Source: Anisus vortex
Taxonomy: Eukaryota > Mollusca > Gastropoda > Planorbidae
Assembly (NCBI GenBank): GCA_949126835.1
Contig: OX421508.1
Span: 12,397,994-12,461,993, forward strand
Direction: 5' to 3'
Length of the DNA stretch: 64,000 nt
The notes under the pieces: model-generated
Told to the model about the DNA's origin: nothing
The model's input: the letters and a program-made list of their open reading frames with translations, nothing else
Databases searched by the model: none
Program-made: the position numbers and the translations under genes
Part shown: positions 52,737-63,370 of the stretch, in pieces
How positions within the stretch are numbered: position 1 is the stretch's first letter
Layout of the letters: the number at the start of each line of letters is the position of its first letter

Positions 52737-54929
52737 ATGGATACAGAAGGTGCCAGTAATCTTACATTGGATCCAACAATTTTTACACTGACTGTTGAAC
52801 AACTTAGCAGAATGTCTATGTCACAACTAAAAGACATTGCTAAAACCTTGAGTATTAATATCACAGAATTAAGACCATCAAAAACTAAAATGATTAAAGA
52901 GATAACAGAAGGTTTAAAACAACAAGGTTCAACAATAGAGGAAGTAACTGCTAATAGTGGAAATGACTCGGAAGATGACTTGAATTTCTCAGATACCCAG
53001 AGAATAATGGGAAATGCCAACCATGAATTTAATTCAGGTACATTAAGTGAAGAACTGAGGTTCAAACTTGAACTGAAGAAAATGGAAATAGAAATGGAAA
53101 GAGAAGATAGAAGATTGAAAATGGAAATGGAAGAGAAACGAATAGAATTGGAAAGAGAAAAGATAGCAAGTCTAGAACGGATTGAAATAGCTAAGTCTCG
53201 CACCTCAAATAATTCAACTGCAAGCTCCATAACAGATCCTGAGTTGTATAAATTCAAAAAGCATATACCAACTCTAGATGACAACTTTGTGGAAGACTTC
53301 TTTATGATGTTTGAGCAAAATGCTATTGATTATCAATTCCCGGAAGGAAAGAAGGCTATTCTTTTGCGCTCTGCGTTAAACAAAGGGAAAGCATTAGATG
53401 TAGTACTGAGTTTAACACAAGAGAAACTGTACGACTATGAGTTGATTAAGAACAGGGTCTTGTTAAGTTTTGCTTTAACTCCGGAAAGGTACAGGAAAGT
53501 GTTTAGAGAATCGAAGAAGGAACATGAACAATCTCATGTAGATTTCTTGAGGCAAAAGAAGAAACATTTCGAAAGATGGGTCAGGTCTAAGAATGTAGAC
53601 AAGGACTATGAGAAATTGGCAAATCTAATATTAATGGAGGAATTTAACAACCATGTTAGATCAGATGTCAGAATACACCTAGCAGACCGTAATATTGAAC
53701 AAGTTGAAGAAGCCGCTGTGAAGGCAGACGAATATTTAGTAATTCATACCAGCAGTAGATTTTCTACCTTTGATAAAAATAAACAGAAAGATCAGGAATC
53801 AAAAATAGATAAGAAACAATCAAATCCAGTTGAGTATAATAAAAACAGGCACAAAGATCAGAGCAAAGAAAGTTTAATGAATTCCAAACCCGTTTGTAAC
53901 CACTGTAAGAAAGTTGGTCATACAAGGGAAAAGTGTTTTCTATTGAACAAGAATATAGATAAGAAAAACAGTAAGGTTATTCTATCTTATGCAGCAGTGA
54001 CTGAAAGGAAAAGTGGCAAGAATGTGAGTAAAGAGGTTAAATCACAAACAAAGGAACTAGGTAATAGTACAAATGAACTGTCTAGAAACCAGTATCCAAA
54101 TAAATTGAAGCCAGGAAAAGTTTCCACAGTGACAACCATGGTATTCAATAATTCAAATCTGAGTTGTGATAAGAACACTACAGATGAAATATTAGTGAGT
54201 GAAAAACCTACCTCTCACAAAGAAAACTTGGACAAAAGTCAAGAAGCTACTATGAAGCCAAGTAATTGTTTACCTTTCATTAATGAGGGTATAGTGTCAT
54301 CAAATATAAACGATGTCACTAAAGAAAAGAGAATAAGGATACTTCGCGACACAGGAGCTGAGGTCTCCCTGTTATTAAATAACACTGTACCAACGTCACA
54401 ATTGACTTATACTGGGCAAGATGTTATTATACAAGGTGTGGTCAGGAAAAATGTAAAATGTCCTCTACATCAAGTTCAATTGAAGAGTACCTACTTCAAT
54501 GGGACCATTGTTGTGGCTATTTGTAAAACTCTCCCACATGAAAATATATCACTCATTTTGGGAAATGATATCGCTGGAAATGTTGTACATTCCGTAACCA
54601 GTAATCAACAAAACCTTAAGAAAAGTGGATGCATAACTAAGCCAATATGTATTGTCACTCGAGGTTCAGCCCAACAACAAACCAAGCCTGATAAAACCGA
54701 ATTAAAACCAGAATCAGAACCAGAAGTTGACTTGAAGGCTACTTTTATGCCTGAAATATTGAATGGTTTTTTGGATAAGACTTCAGGAAATGAAATGTCA
54801 CCAAGACAATTATTGATACAGGAACAGGATAGAGATCAGGGGATTGCTAACTTGAAAAGAAAAGCAATATCTGAAGAAGAAGCGGAAAAGAATGAAAGAA
54901 GGTATACTAATGCAGAGGTGGAAAAGTAA
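52737..54929 (+). CDS. Gag-PR (LTR element 3)
   Basis: 730 codons. The N-terminal SAP-like segment is MSMSQLKDIAKTLSINITEL (about residues 22-41). A charged coiled coil spans about 103-165 (MEIEMEREDRRLKMEMEEKR). The SCAN-like capsid region is at about 221-336 (LTPERYRKVFRES, FLRQKKKHFERWVRSKN, LANLILMEEFNNHV). A CCHC zinc knuckle lies at C387, C390, H395 and C400. The aspartic protease LRDTGAEVSLLL has D538, and ISLILGNDIAGN is the protease C-terminal flap region. The C-terminus overlaps the next ORF by 38 bp in a different frame. In element 1 the same proteins are encoded in one frame, so here a +1 shift or an indel separates PR from INT. Confidence 0.94.
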   Translation: MDTEGASNLTLDPTIFTLTVEQLSRMSMSQLKDIAKTLSINITELRPSKTKMIKEITEGLKQQGSTIEEVTANSGNDSEDDLNFSDTQRIMGNANHEFNSGTLSEELRFKLELKKMEIEMEREDRRLKMEMEEKRIELEREKIASLERIEIAKSRTSNNSTASSITDPELYKFKKHIPTLDDNFVEDFFMMFEQNAIDYQFPEGKKAILLRSALNKGKALDVVLSLTQEKLYDYELIKNRVLLSFALTPERYRKVFRESKKEHEQSHVDFLRQKKKHFERWVRSKNVDKDYEKLANLILMEEFNNHVRSDVRIHLADRNIEQVEEAAVKADEYLVIHTSSRFSTFDKNKQKDQESKIDKKQSNPVEYNKNRHKDQSKESLMNSKPVCNHCKKVGHTREKCFLLNKNIDKKNSKVILSYAAVTERKSGKNVSKEVKSQTKELGNSTNELSRNQYPNKLKPGKVSTVTTMVFNNSNLSCDKNTTDEILVSEKPTSHKENLDKSQEATMKPSNCLPFINEGIVSSNINDVTKEKRIRILRDTGAEVSLLLNNTVPTSQLTYTGQDVIIQGVVRKNVKCPLHQVQLKSTYFNGTIVVAICKTLPHENISLILGNDIAGNVVHSVTSNQQNLKKSGCITKPICIVTRGSAQQQTKPDKTELKPESEPEVDLKATFMPEILNGFLDKTSGNEMSPRQLLIQEQDRDQGIANLKRKAISEEEAEKNERRYTNAEVEK

Positions 54930-57555
54930 TCATGACGATTACAAAGACAATAATCAAATAGTAGTGCCTGAGGTATATCGAAATGATATTCTACGTTTGG
55001 CTCATGATACGCCATACGCAGGTCATTTGGGAGTAAAGAAGACTTCTCAAAGGATTCTCCCATATTTCAATTGGCCTGTAATTCATCGCAATGTTACCCG
55101 CTACTGTAAGTCATGTAAAACATGCCAAATGGTAGGAAAGCCTAACCAGACCATTCCGGCAGCGCCACTGAAACCAATACCAGCCTTTTCTGAACCGTTT
55201 AGCCATATAATGATAGATTGTGTGGGACCCCTACCAAAAACCAAGGCAGGTCACCAATACTTGTTTACTATCATGTGCTCTTCAACCAGATATCCCGAAG
55301 CTATACCGTTACGATCAATCAATGCAGATAAGATATCTGATTCGTTAATCGAATTTTTCTCCAGGTATGGTCTACCTAAGTCAATACAATCTGACCAAGG
55401 TACCAATTTTACCTCCAAGCTATTCAACCAAGTTTTGAAGAAATTGAACATTAAGCACGTAACATCGACGGCTTATCACCCGCAAAGTCAAGGTGCCCTA
55501 GAGCGTTACCACCAGACTCTAAAGACTATGCTCCGTGCATACTGCTTTGAAAACGAAAAAGACTGGGATCGTGGCATACCTTTTGCTCTTTTCGCTACAA
55601 GAGAAGCGGTGCAGAAATCACTTGGATATAGTCCTTTTGAGCTCGTGTTCGGACATTCGGTTCGAGGACCCTTAAAACTATTGCAAGAAACATTCTTAAG
55701 TTCTGATGAACCAGTTGGACTAGTGGCTTATGTGGAAAAATTCACTGATAGAATGTACAATGCTTTTAATCATGTAAAAGTTAATCTTTCACAGGCTCAA
55801 CAGAAAATGAAGAGTTACTACGATGTTAAGGCCATGACCAGATGCTTCCAACCAGGTGACCAAGTTCTCGTGCTGACACAATTGGCAGGACAACCCATGA
55901 GTGCTAAGTACACAGGACCTTATGAGATTTTAGAGAAAATAAGTAATTTAACTTATCTTGTAAAAACTCATGATAGAAGGAAGACACAAAGGTTGTGCCA
56001 CATCAATATGCTAAGACCATATATTGTTAGAGATAAACAAACTGATATTAGGCCCATAACTATTGTTAAAACAGTAGAAAAAGAAATGCCAAAATTCAAA
56101 AAGCCTATTATAACTAGCAAACTTCAAAATACTGAAGCTATTAAGAACCTAAATGATAAGTTAGCACACCTAAACCAATGTGAGCGAACTTCTATCAAGG
56201 GTTTAGTTGATAACAATATGCAGTTATTCAGTGATGTTCCTAACAAAACTAATTTAGTTGCTCATGATATCATTTTGAAGGATAATGCAAAACCTATAAA
56301 ACAGCATCCTTATAGAGTTAATCCGATACAACAAGAACACATTAGGAAAGAAGTAGATTACATGCTTGAAAATGACCTAATTATTCCTAGTACAAGTGAA
56401 TGGTCATCACCGTGTGTATTGGTTCCAAAGTCTGATGGTTCCATACGTTTTTGTATAGATTACAGAAAAGTTAATCAGGTCACAAAACAAGATACATATC
56501 CTATCCCTAGGATTGATGACCTTATTGACAGAGTAAGCAATGCTAAGTATGTAACTAAAATAGATTTGCTCACTGCTTATTTTCAAATACCTATGACTGA
56601 TAAAGCACAGGAAATATCCACTTTCATTACTCCTGATGGGACATACCAATTTAAAGTAATGCCATTCGGGTTAACCAATGCTCCATCAAGTTTTCAAAGG
56701 TTGATAAATAGTGTCATATCTGATGTTCCTCAATGTCATGCTTATCTAGATGATATAGTTGTATATAGTGATAGCTTTAATGAACATCTAAACCAACTAA
56801 CCTTACTATTTCAGAAACTTACTGAAGCTAAACTCACCATTAACTTGAACAAGTGTACCTTTTGTCGTGCAACCATTGAGTATTTAGGACATATCGTAGG
56901 TAGTGGTGCAGTAAAACCAGTAAATGCAAAGGTAAAGGCTATACAAGATTTTCCTACTCCTAAAACGCGTAAACAGTTACGTAGTTTCATTGGAATGGCA
57001 GGGTACTACCGAAGATTCCTTAGGGATTTTTCAATTGTAGCTTGTCCATTGACAAATCTTCTAAAGAAGCAAACTAAGTTTGATTGGTCTCAGGAATGTG
57101 AACATGCTTTTATGGAAATAAAAGATCTTTTGACTAAGGCACCAGTATTAGTTTCACCAAACTATACTAAACCTTTTAAAATAATGGTAGATGCATGTAA
57201 ACAGGGAATGGGGGCAGTAATTTCACAAGTAGGAGATGATTCCTTGGAACATCCAATTAGCTTTTGTTCTAAGAAGTTCCTTCCATATCAGGTTAACTAC
57301 AGTTGCATAGAACAGGAATTGCTAGGCCTTATCTTATCTCTGAAACATTTTGACTATTATATCCATGGTTCACAATTTCCAATTGACATTTATACAGACC
57401 ATAATCCATTAGTGTTTCTCTCAAAGATTAACCAAAATCAGAGATTATTGAGATGGAGTTTGTTTTTACAGTCCTATAACCTAAACATAGTACACGTTAA
57501 AGGGAAAAATAACATTGTTGCTGACACTTTGTCACGTGTTATGCCAGAAGACTAG
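54892..57555 (+). CDS. INT-RT-RNase H polyprotein (LTR element 3)
   Basis: 887 codons. Integrase comes first: HHCC zinc finger H38, H45, C72, C75, and catalytic D109, D168, E204 (D,D-35-E, with HPQSQGALERYH). The INT C-terminal region follows to about 390. Reverse transcriptase follows: SEWSSPCVLVPKSDGSIRFC, the first Asp in KIDLLTAYFQIP (D558), the YLDDIVVYS box (D620, D621), and LGHIVG. RNase H is last: VDACKQGMGAV (D767), SCIEQELLGLI, YTDHNPLVFL, ending VADTLSRVMPED. All catalytic residues are present, so this copy could be active apart from the PR/INT frame break. The order INT before RT is the diagnostic Gmr1-type feature; the RT sequence itself is Ty3/gypsy-like, not Copia-like. Confidence 0.95.
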   Translation: MKEGILMQRWKSNHDDYKDNNQIVVPEVYRNDILRLAHDTPYAGHLGVKKTSQRILPYFNWPVIHRNVTRYCKSCKTCQMVGKPNQTIPAAPLKPIPAFSEPFSHIMIDCVGPLPKTKAGHQYLFTIMCSSTRYPEAIPLRSINADKISDSLIEFFSRYGLPKSIQSDQGTNFTSKLFNQVLKKLNIKHVTSTAYHPQSQGALERYHQTLKTMLRAYCFENEKDWDRGIPFALFATREAVQKSLGYSPFELVFGHSVRGPLKLLQETFLSSDEPVGLVAYVEKFTDRMYNAFNHVKVNLSQAQQKMKSYYDVKAMTRCFQPGDQVLVLTQLAGQPMSAKYTGPYEILEKISNLTYLVKTHDRRKTQRLCHINMLRPYIVRDKQTDIRPITIVKTVEKEMPKFKKPIITSKLQNTEAIKNLNDKLAHLNQCERTSIKGLVDNNMQLFSDVPNKTNLVAHDIILKDNAKPIKQHPYRVNPIQQEHIRKEVDYMLENDLIIPSTSEWSSPCVLVPKSDGSIRFCIDYRKVNQVTKQDTYPIPRIDDLIDRVSNAKYVTKIDLLTAYFQIPMTDKAQEISTFITPDGTYQFKVMPFGLTNAPSSFQRLINSVISDVPQCHAYLDDIVVYSDSFNEHLNQLTLLFQKLTEAKLTINLNKCTFCRATIEYLGHIVGSGAVKPVNAKVKAIQDFPTPKTRKQLRSFIGMAGYYRRFLRDFSIVACPLTNLLKKQTKFDWSQECEHAFMEIKDLLTKAPVLVSPNYTKPFKIMVDACKQGMGAVISQVGDDSLEHPISFCSKKFLPYQVNYSCIEQELLGLILSLKHFDYYIHGSQFPIDIYTDHNPLVFLSKINQNQRLLRWSLFLQSYNLNIVHVKGKNNIVADTLSRVMPED

Positions 57556-58421
57556 AATAACTACTAAACTATAGTATTTTAACCTATTGTTATATTACAT
57601 AACTGATGTAACTTTATCCTATGCTGTACTAATAGCTAAATAGATTATAGAAAACAATTATGTAAATACAATACTTGCTTTATTTCATAAAGAATAACTA
57701 TGAATCTTGAATACTTAGTTATACTACAATGTACAGTAAAATATTGTATTGATAATAAGATACTTCTTCTTGAGTAAGAATGAGAAAAACCTTAGTTTAT
57801 TGTTATTGAAGAAATTTAAAATTGATGATTTGAAATATTAATTTAATCACATTATAATTTATGCCATAGATATACATTGTATAATTATGCTATGCTATAT
57901 GATTTCCTTATACCATGCATATTTCGTTATTGATAAAGTAATGATAATCATATTAACTTTAAAAATATAGGGAAATATTTTTTTTTGTCATTAATATTAT
58001 ATTATTATTCAACAGATAATGACATTTGCAGTACCTAAAGTTACAGGAAATGTACATTATATTCTGAACAGACAACCATAGTGCTTATGTAAAGGTTTGA
58101 ATTGAAAGTGCAGACATTCCACATGCACACACACAAACTTAAATTCACACTATTAGTTGCTTGATTGATTTATAATTGATAATTCTTAATTGAGTTAAAT
58201 TGATTTTAAATTTTTGCTATTGAATTATTTTGACTATTGGATCAATTTTATTTATGTAAAGATTGTAAAAGGATGATTCAGAGTACAAGAGCAAAACAAT
58301 TTTTCTTATTAAATTTTAACTTAAATAGTTAAAATAGATTTTTTTTTTGGATGTTTAAAAGAAATTCCACACATAACTATTATCTAGTGAGGAATTGTCG
58401 TTTCTTATTGGTTCGGGCGAC
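57556..58421 (+). other. Element 3 3' noncoding region
   Basis: 866 bp, AT-rich, without an env-like ORF. The sequence before the LTR (TTGGTTCGGGCGAC) resembles the element 1 tract TTGGGTGGGGGCG only in part, so the polypurine tract is weak. Confidence 0.6.
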
Positions 58422-59748
58422 TGTTATGAAACGGAGATTCATAATAATTACCTTTATTAAGTTCTAGCATTAATAATTGCGAATCGCGAATCTAACGTTG
58501 GGAGAATAAAAGTTACTAAATATCAACACCGGAAGAACGCTATTTTAAGAATCTTCTAGAAGCATTTTTATTCGGATTTGAAAAGTCTCGTTAATAATCG
58601 ATAAGAACGATACAACGTCATTTACATTAAGTAATCGTGTTGTTTACAAATATATGCTTAAAACCATTACGATACGCCCAAACTGTGAGACTATAAAAAG
58701 CAGAAACCGCGTTCAATCGACCCTTTTTGGCCTATTGCTTTTTCCAATACAGTTAGGCGTATGTCGCTGTCTGTTAATAAGTCACTTCGTGCATGTGCTC
58801 TGAACTTGCCTTGTTTGCTCAACTACCTCAACCTAATAATATAAATTCTAATGATCAGGTTTGAGATGTGTTTTCTTAATATTTCAATTTATTATTTGGA
58901 CAAGGATTCCATACATAAACATATTGAAATGCATGTTAAATGGATCTAAGCCATACTCTTGTTTTATACCAATTATGGAACTGTAGCCTATTGTACAAAT
59001 ATGTGAATATCAGGAATTGAAGAACAATTCAGTACTTTCAGTATTAAAGTTTAAAAGTATTTACAACTGAAATCTTCTTCATTTATTTCCTTGTGGACTA
59101 TTTTACATGTGTAGTCTTAAGAACTATAATTACTGATACTAATCCTATTATATACAAGACAAGTAAAATATACAACCAACTTGAGCTGATAAATATATTT
59201 ACCATGAAACAAGATGAATTACACTTATACACTATTGTTGCATAACAGTTTTCAAGAGGATATACAACCTTGGGCATACTCTAGACTATAACAACCATAA
59301 TAACAACAACAACAGTAATTCAACTCATACTAAGTTCATGAGATAAACATCAACTACTTACTAATTCTGTCATAAGATGAACTGTTAATAATTATATATT
59401 TGAATATTGAAACAACAGCACAATTGAGCTGAAATTCATTTTTATTAAGAGGGGCTCGGAGTCAAAATACAAGAAATACATTCTTAACACAGATTAGTAT
59501 GTCATCTAAAATAAATATAATGGACAATATAATGAACTGACTTGATCAGGTATAAATAAATACATTATAACTCGGCGGACATGAAAGTGTTGGATGACCA
59601 CTAGTGTTTGCTGAAACAACATCTCATAGCTGATTAGGTAAGCCCATTACTTACTTCGTTGATGGTCAGTGGTGTTGAATACACGGACAGTAATTACGAG
59701 AACGAAATGACTGTTGGTTTCTGTTCGAAGGAATTGTGTCACGTAATA
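58422..59748 (+). repeat. LTR element 3, second LTR
   Basis: Same length as the first, 1,327 bp. TATA box at 58,691-58,700. Differences include gct/gcg near 58,540, 'ttcgg' against 'tatg', and a 1-bp A-run change, giving roughly 99 per cent identity by eye. Confidence 0.85.
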
Positions 59749-60302
59749 AAATGGTTAGCTCGTTCGTGACCTGTATGATGTAACAAAGTGTGAATTCACA
59801 ATAATACAATAATTCAAGAATATACAAGAACCTTTTACAACTGTGTTATACATTTTGATTATACAAGTTAAATTTATCAGAATTTTGCTTGAAGGTTATG
59901 AACAGTATTCAATCTGTATTGATTCATATCTCACAGATTCATAAATTATTTTTGATGTTAAATTGACTGTGATTAATTCACCATTATAGTAATTTCAAGG
60001 ACAATAACTAGTGAAAGTTTATGGACTAAGTAAGTGGTAATCTTATCATCATTATTATATTAAATAATATTTTTAATATGGATACAGAAGGTGCCAGTAA
60101 TCTTACATTGGATCCAACAATTTTTACACTGACTGTTGAACAACTTAGCAGAATGTCTATGTCACAACTAAAAGACATTGCTAAAACCTTGAGTATTTTA
60201 CAATTGATTTCAACCTCTACGGCCAGTTCTTGTCTTTTAGAAATATACAAAGACTACAATATTAGTTATGAGGAATCCGTTTTTAACATCAAAAGTAAGT
60301 AG
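59749..60302 (+). pseudogene. Truncated second leader and gag start (tandem element 3 unit)
   Basis: The leader repeats with a 12-bp deletion, and ATG at 60,078 opens the same 40 residues (MDTEGASNLTLDPTIFTLTV... to KTLSI). Homology ends at about 60,196 and the frame runs into unrelated sequence for 35 codons to a stop at 60,302. No second element body follows, so a large deletion or recombination removed it. Confidence 0.9.
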
Positions 60303-62874
60303 GCGATAATTAATACTCAAAGTGTTAGTTGCGTAAAGTTCAATTGTTTATACAATAAATTAGTCAAGAGTTGCGTCCTTGGTTATTAAAAAAACACAAT
60401 GCGTAGATTCATAAAAATATATAACGAAAAAATTCTTTGCATCAAGCAATAGAGCGTTCTCGGTGGGCGTGGCTTAGCTTTTTAGTGACGTATTTGTGTA
60501 AATATAAGAACCCACTTGAGGTACAAATGTAACGTGGTGAAAGTGAAGTTGTTCTTTATCATGCAAAATTCACATCTGAATATTGGCTATCCTACTCAAA
60601 AATAAGGAGGTAAATAGTAGTACTGTAGATTAATTGATTAATGTGATTAGGCTTGGGCCGGCTAGACCTATTTACACTTTCAATTTCACTTTATAGGCCT
60701 ACACTTTTAATGTTTCGTAGGCTAGGCTACGATGTCAAGTGATAGTGTTGGTGAATAGGCTTTCTAGTCAAGTCACTAATAGGCTCACATCGTCTATGAT
60801 CTATGTCTATGATAATAATAAAATAGCTTATTTTATTTAACATACATAATACAGCTTAAATCTTAATAAGACTTAAAACACAACACATCATTTAAAAAAA
60901 GGTCGAGCCAATATGAAACTTTATTAATACAGCGGCCATTATTACTTGTACACCATTACAGAAAGTCACACAAATCACGTGCTTTTTGTCACGTGATTGC
61001 AAACGCCCTTTACGTTTGAGGTTATAAATAGGTGATTCTTCACGCTAGACATTCACAATCCATCGTTTTCTTCTGGTAACATTTTTTGGAAATGAAATAA
61101 CATTTAATCTCTTACATCTTTTGGTACAACCAGTAAGGTATCACACAGTCATGCTTTTTTTAATTAGATGATCGTTTAAGACCGGAAAGGTTTTTCTTGT
61201 CGACCTTTTATGCATGCGTAATCGTTAAGACTTGTCAATTAGCTTTGAATAAACTGTGTAGTTCTAGCCATATAACACTGACAGTTTAAAAAATTTTCAC
61301 ACCTACTGTTTGCTCTTACCAAGAATGATGGGTTATCTTCCCCGTACAAAAGTACGCAAACGTGGGGCTAGAAGAAATCTAAATATTTTACGTATCACAC
61401 AGCAAAGCCTTCACACACCTTTGAAATTTTTAATTTTTTTTAAATAGTTAAATAATAAGGTATATTGTATTTTTTTAAATGTAAGTTCATAATGTATTAA
61501 TGTCCAGAAGTCTTAGGTCAGTGAGCCAAATTTATACATAGGCCAAGACTATAAATAGTTTATGATTCATGTAAGTTTTCTATGAACAAAATTACATGTA
61601 GACTATATTATGTAAAACTAATAATAATAATAATGGACAAAAGAAGCCGGTCAGTGCGTTTAAGAAAAATTAATTTAGTCTCTTCCATCTCTTCTGTCTA
61701 GACCTTTTCATTTTTCTCTTTACTCAAGCAATGGTCTGTATATATTTAGGCATGCGCAATGGGCTCGGGACAAAGAAGAAAAGGAAATCGTTTTTAATTC
61801 TTAGTATTTATATGTAGACCTTATTGATTTATGAAAAAAAGAATGGATAAGGCCCGAAAATGTATTCTTCATGACTAAAACAAATTATGCTTTCACTTAT
61901 CTATAAAGTAGGCCTATGTTTCCAAACACACCAATAAATACATTTCAAGTGAAAGTATTCCTTTTTATCGTGTAATATATGTGTTCGAATTATAGGTGGT
62001 TTATTCCTATAAATCGATTATATGGATAAGTGATTTGTGTAAACTGTGTATAATAATTAAGTCGCTTCCGCAAGCTTCACTTTGTACATACAAATTTAAT
62101 AGGAGGCTCTATTCATTCTTTTTATAAATCAGATATAATTGTTAGTTTTAATCACTGAGCTATATATACATGGAGTGCTCAAACAATTAAAATAAAGAAG
62201 AAATCATATCTGTTTTTTTTATTGCTTATCTATGAGTATTGTATGAAAACTTCAGACAAAGCAGCTAGGGATTGAACTTGAATTTTTTGTGTAGCAATTA
62301 GAACTAGATTTTGACGAAATAAAATGATCATACGAGTTTAATCTTGACGTTTTTTCTATGATTACCTAATAAGAGTAATCTTTTCGATCGATTTCCCAGT
62401 CAGTAACTTGTCTTAATAAAGCTGTATATAATTATAAAGATTTGTTTAAGTATAAGTCTCGATCAACACTTATTGTGCATTAAGTTGTCATGTGTAGCAA
62501 ATGAAATCGTAGTAATGTGAACCTATTAATAACCAATATTAGTCATCCCTTAAGCAATTATAGTAATAGTCTTTCGTCTGTCGAGTTATTGATATAGTAT
62601 AGCCTATTGATTAGTATCACTTGTCCTAGTGTGTATATTTTTTAGGCAGTGCCATGAGCTTTCTTTATTTAAATTAAGTTTAACTTACATACAAAAAAGT
62701 TTAAAGTCTCAACAGAAACATTGTTAATGGTTTATTTTCTGGACATTGAACATTATTTTATTTGCTCTACGCCACTTCAATTACTCGTAGCTGTAAAACA
62801 ATTTATTAGTATAACTCCAGGTTGATTTTTTCTTTAATTTTGTCTTAATCACATAGACAACAACTTTAAGATGT
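60303..62874. other. Mostly unassigned DNA with possible promoter motifs
   Basis: About 2.6 kb with no recognisable protein or RNA gene. Two places look promoter-like (60,440-60,560, with GGGCGTGGC and TGACGTA; and 60,976-61,060, listed separately). Confidence 0.4.
60976..61060 (+). promoter_or_regulatory. Candidate promoter: two CACGTG E-boxes and a TATA box
   Basis: CACGTG at 60,976-60,981 and 60,990-60,995 (the second as GTCACGTGA), then TATAAATA at 61,023-61,030. The spacing suits a bHLH-regulated TATA promoter with a start near 61,055. No downstream coding exon is identified, so this may be coincidence. Confidence 0.3.
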
Positions 62875-63370
62875 ATATAATAATAATATTGTATAGCGCT
62901 GCCAACAAACATAATGTAAGCTCAGAGCGCATTTAACATACAACTAAGAACACGGATATTACTCTAGGCTAGGAGACAAAGCTAACTGATGACATAAAAA
63001 TAAAAAAAATAAAAAAATAAAAATAAATTTATTTAGCATTGACCCAACTTATAAGTAAGACAGTAGGGGTCTTAAGCATGTTAAATGTTAGCTAAGGTAA
63101 ATCTTGAAATAATGAGTTTTTAAGTTCTTTTTTGAAAGTATCAATAGAGCTTGTTCGCCTGAGTTAAACGGGAAGTAGATTTCACACCTTCGGACCGGAT
63201 ACTGAGAAGGCTCTAAGGCCAACGGTCGTCAGAGAGAAACGGGGCTCTTTCAAAAGCGATGAGTTGGCAGAAAGAAGTGTTCTTTGCGGGACATAATAAT
63301 ATGCTGTGATTAGTTCCTTGAGATAGGACGGCATCTCGTTATTAAAATGGCACTGATGTCAAAGTAGCGC
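62875..63370 (-). mobile_element. 5'-truncated LINE, RT C-terminus (CR1/L2-like)
   Basis: On the minus strand, from about 63,330 to 63,100, one frame with a single stop contains YLKELITAYYYVPQRTLLSA, KEPRFSLTTVGLRAFSVSGP, LLPV and SSIDTFKKELKNSLF. 'E.L..YVP.RTLRS......P+..L.T.G.RAFSV.AP+LWN.LP......S...FKK.LKTHLF' is the well-known C-terminus of these RT proteins. The 3' UTR reaches about 62,880 ('attgtatagcgctgccaac'). Confidence 0.85.

Larger units (their letters stand above)
51070..60196 (+). mobile_element. LTR element 3: near-complete Gmr1-like retrotransposon plus truncated tandem unit
   Basis: LTRs at 51,070-52,396 and 58,422-59,748 (each 1,327 bp, roughly 10 differences). Two ORFs lie between: Gag-PR and INT-RT-RNase H. 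After the second LTR the leader and first 40 codons of gag follow again (59,749-60,196), then unrelated DNA. So the array is LTR-internal-LTR-partial internal, and no target duplication can be read. Confidence 0.93.
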
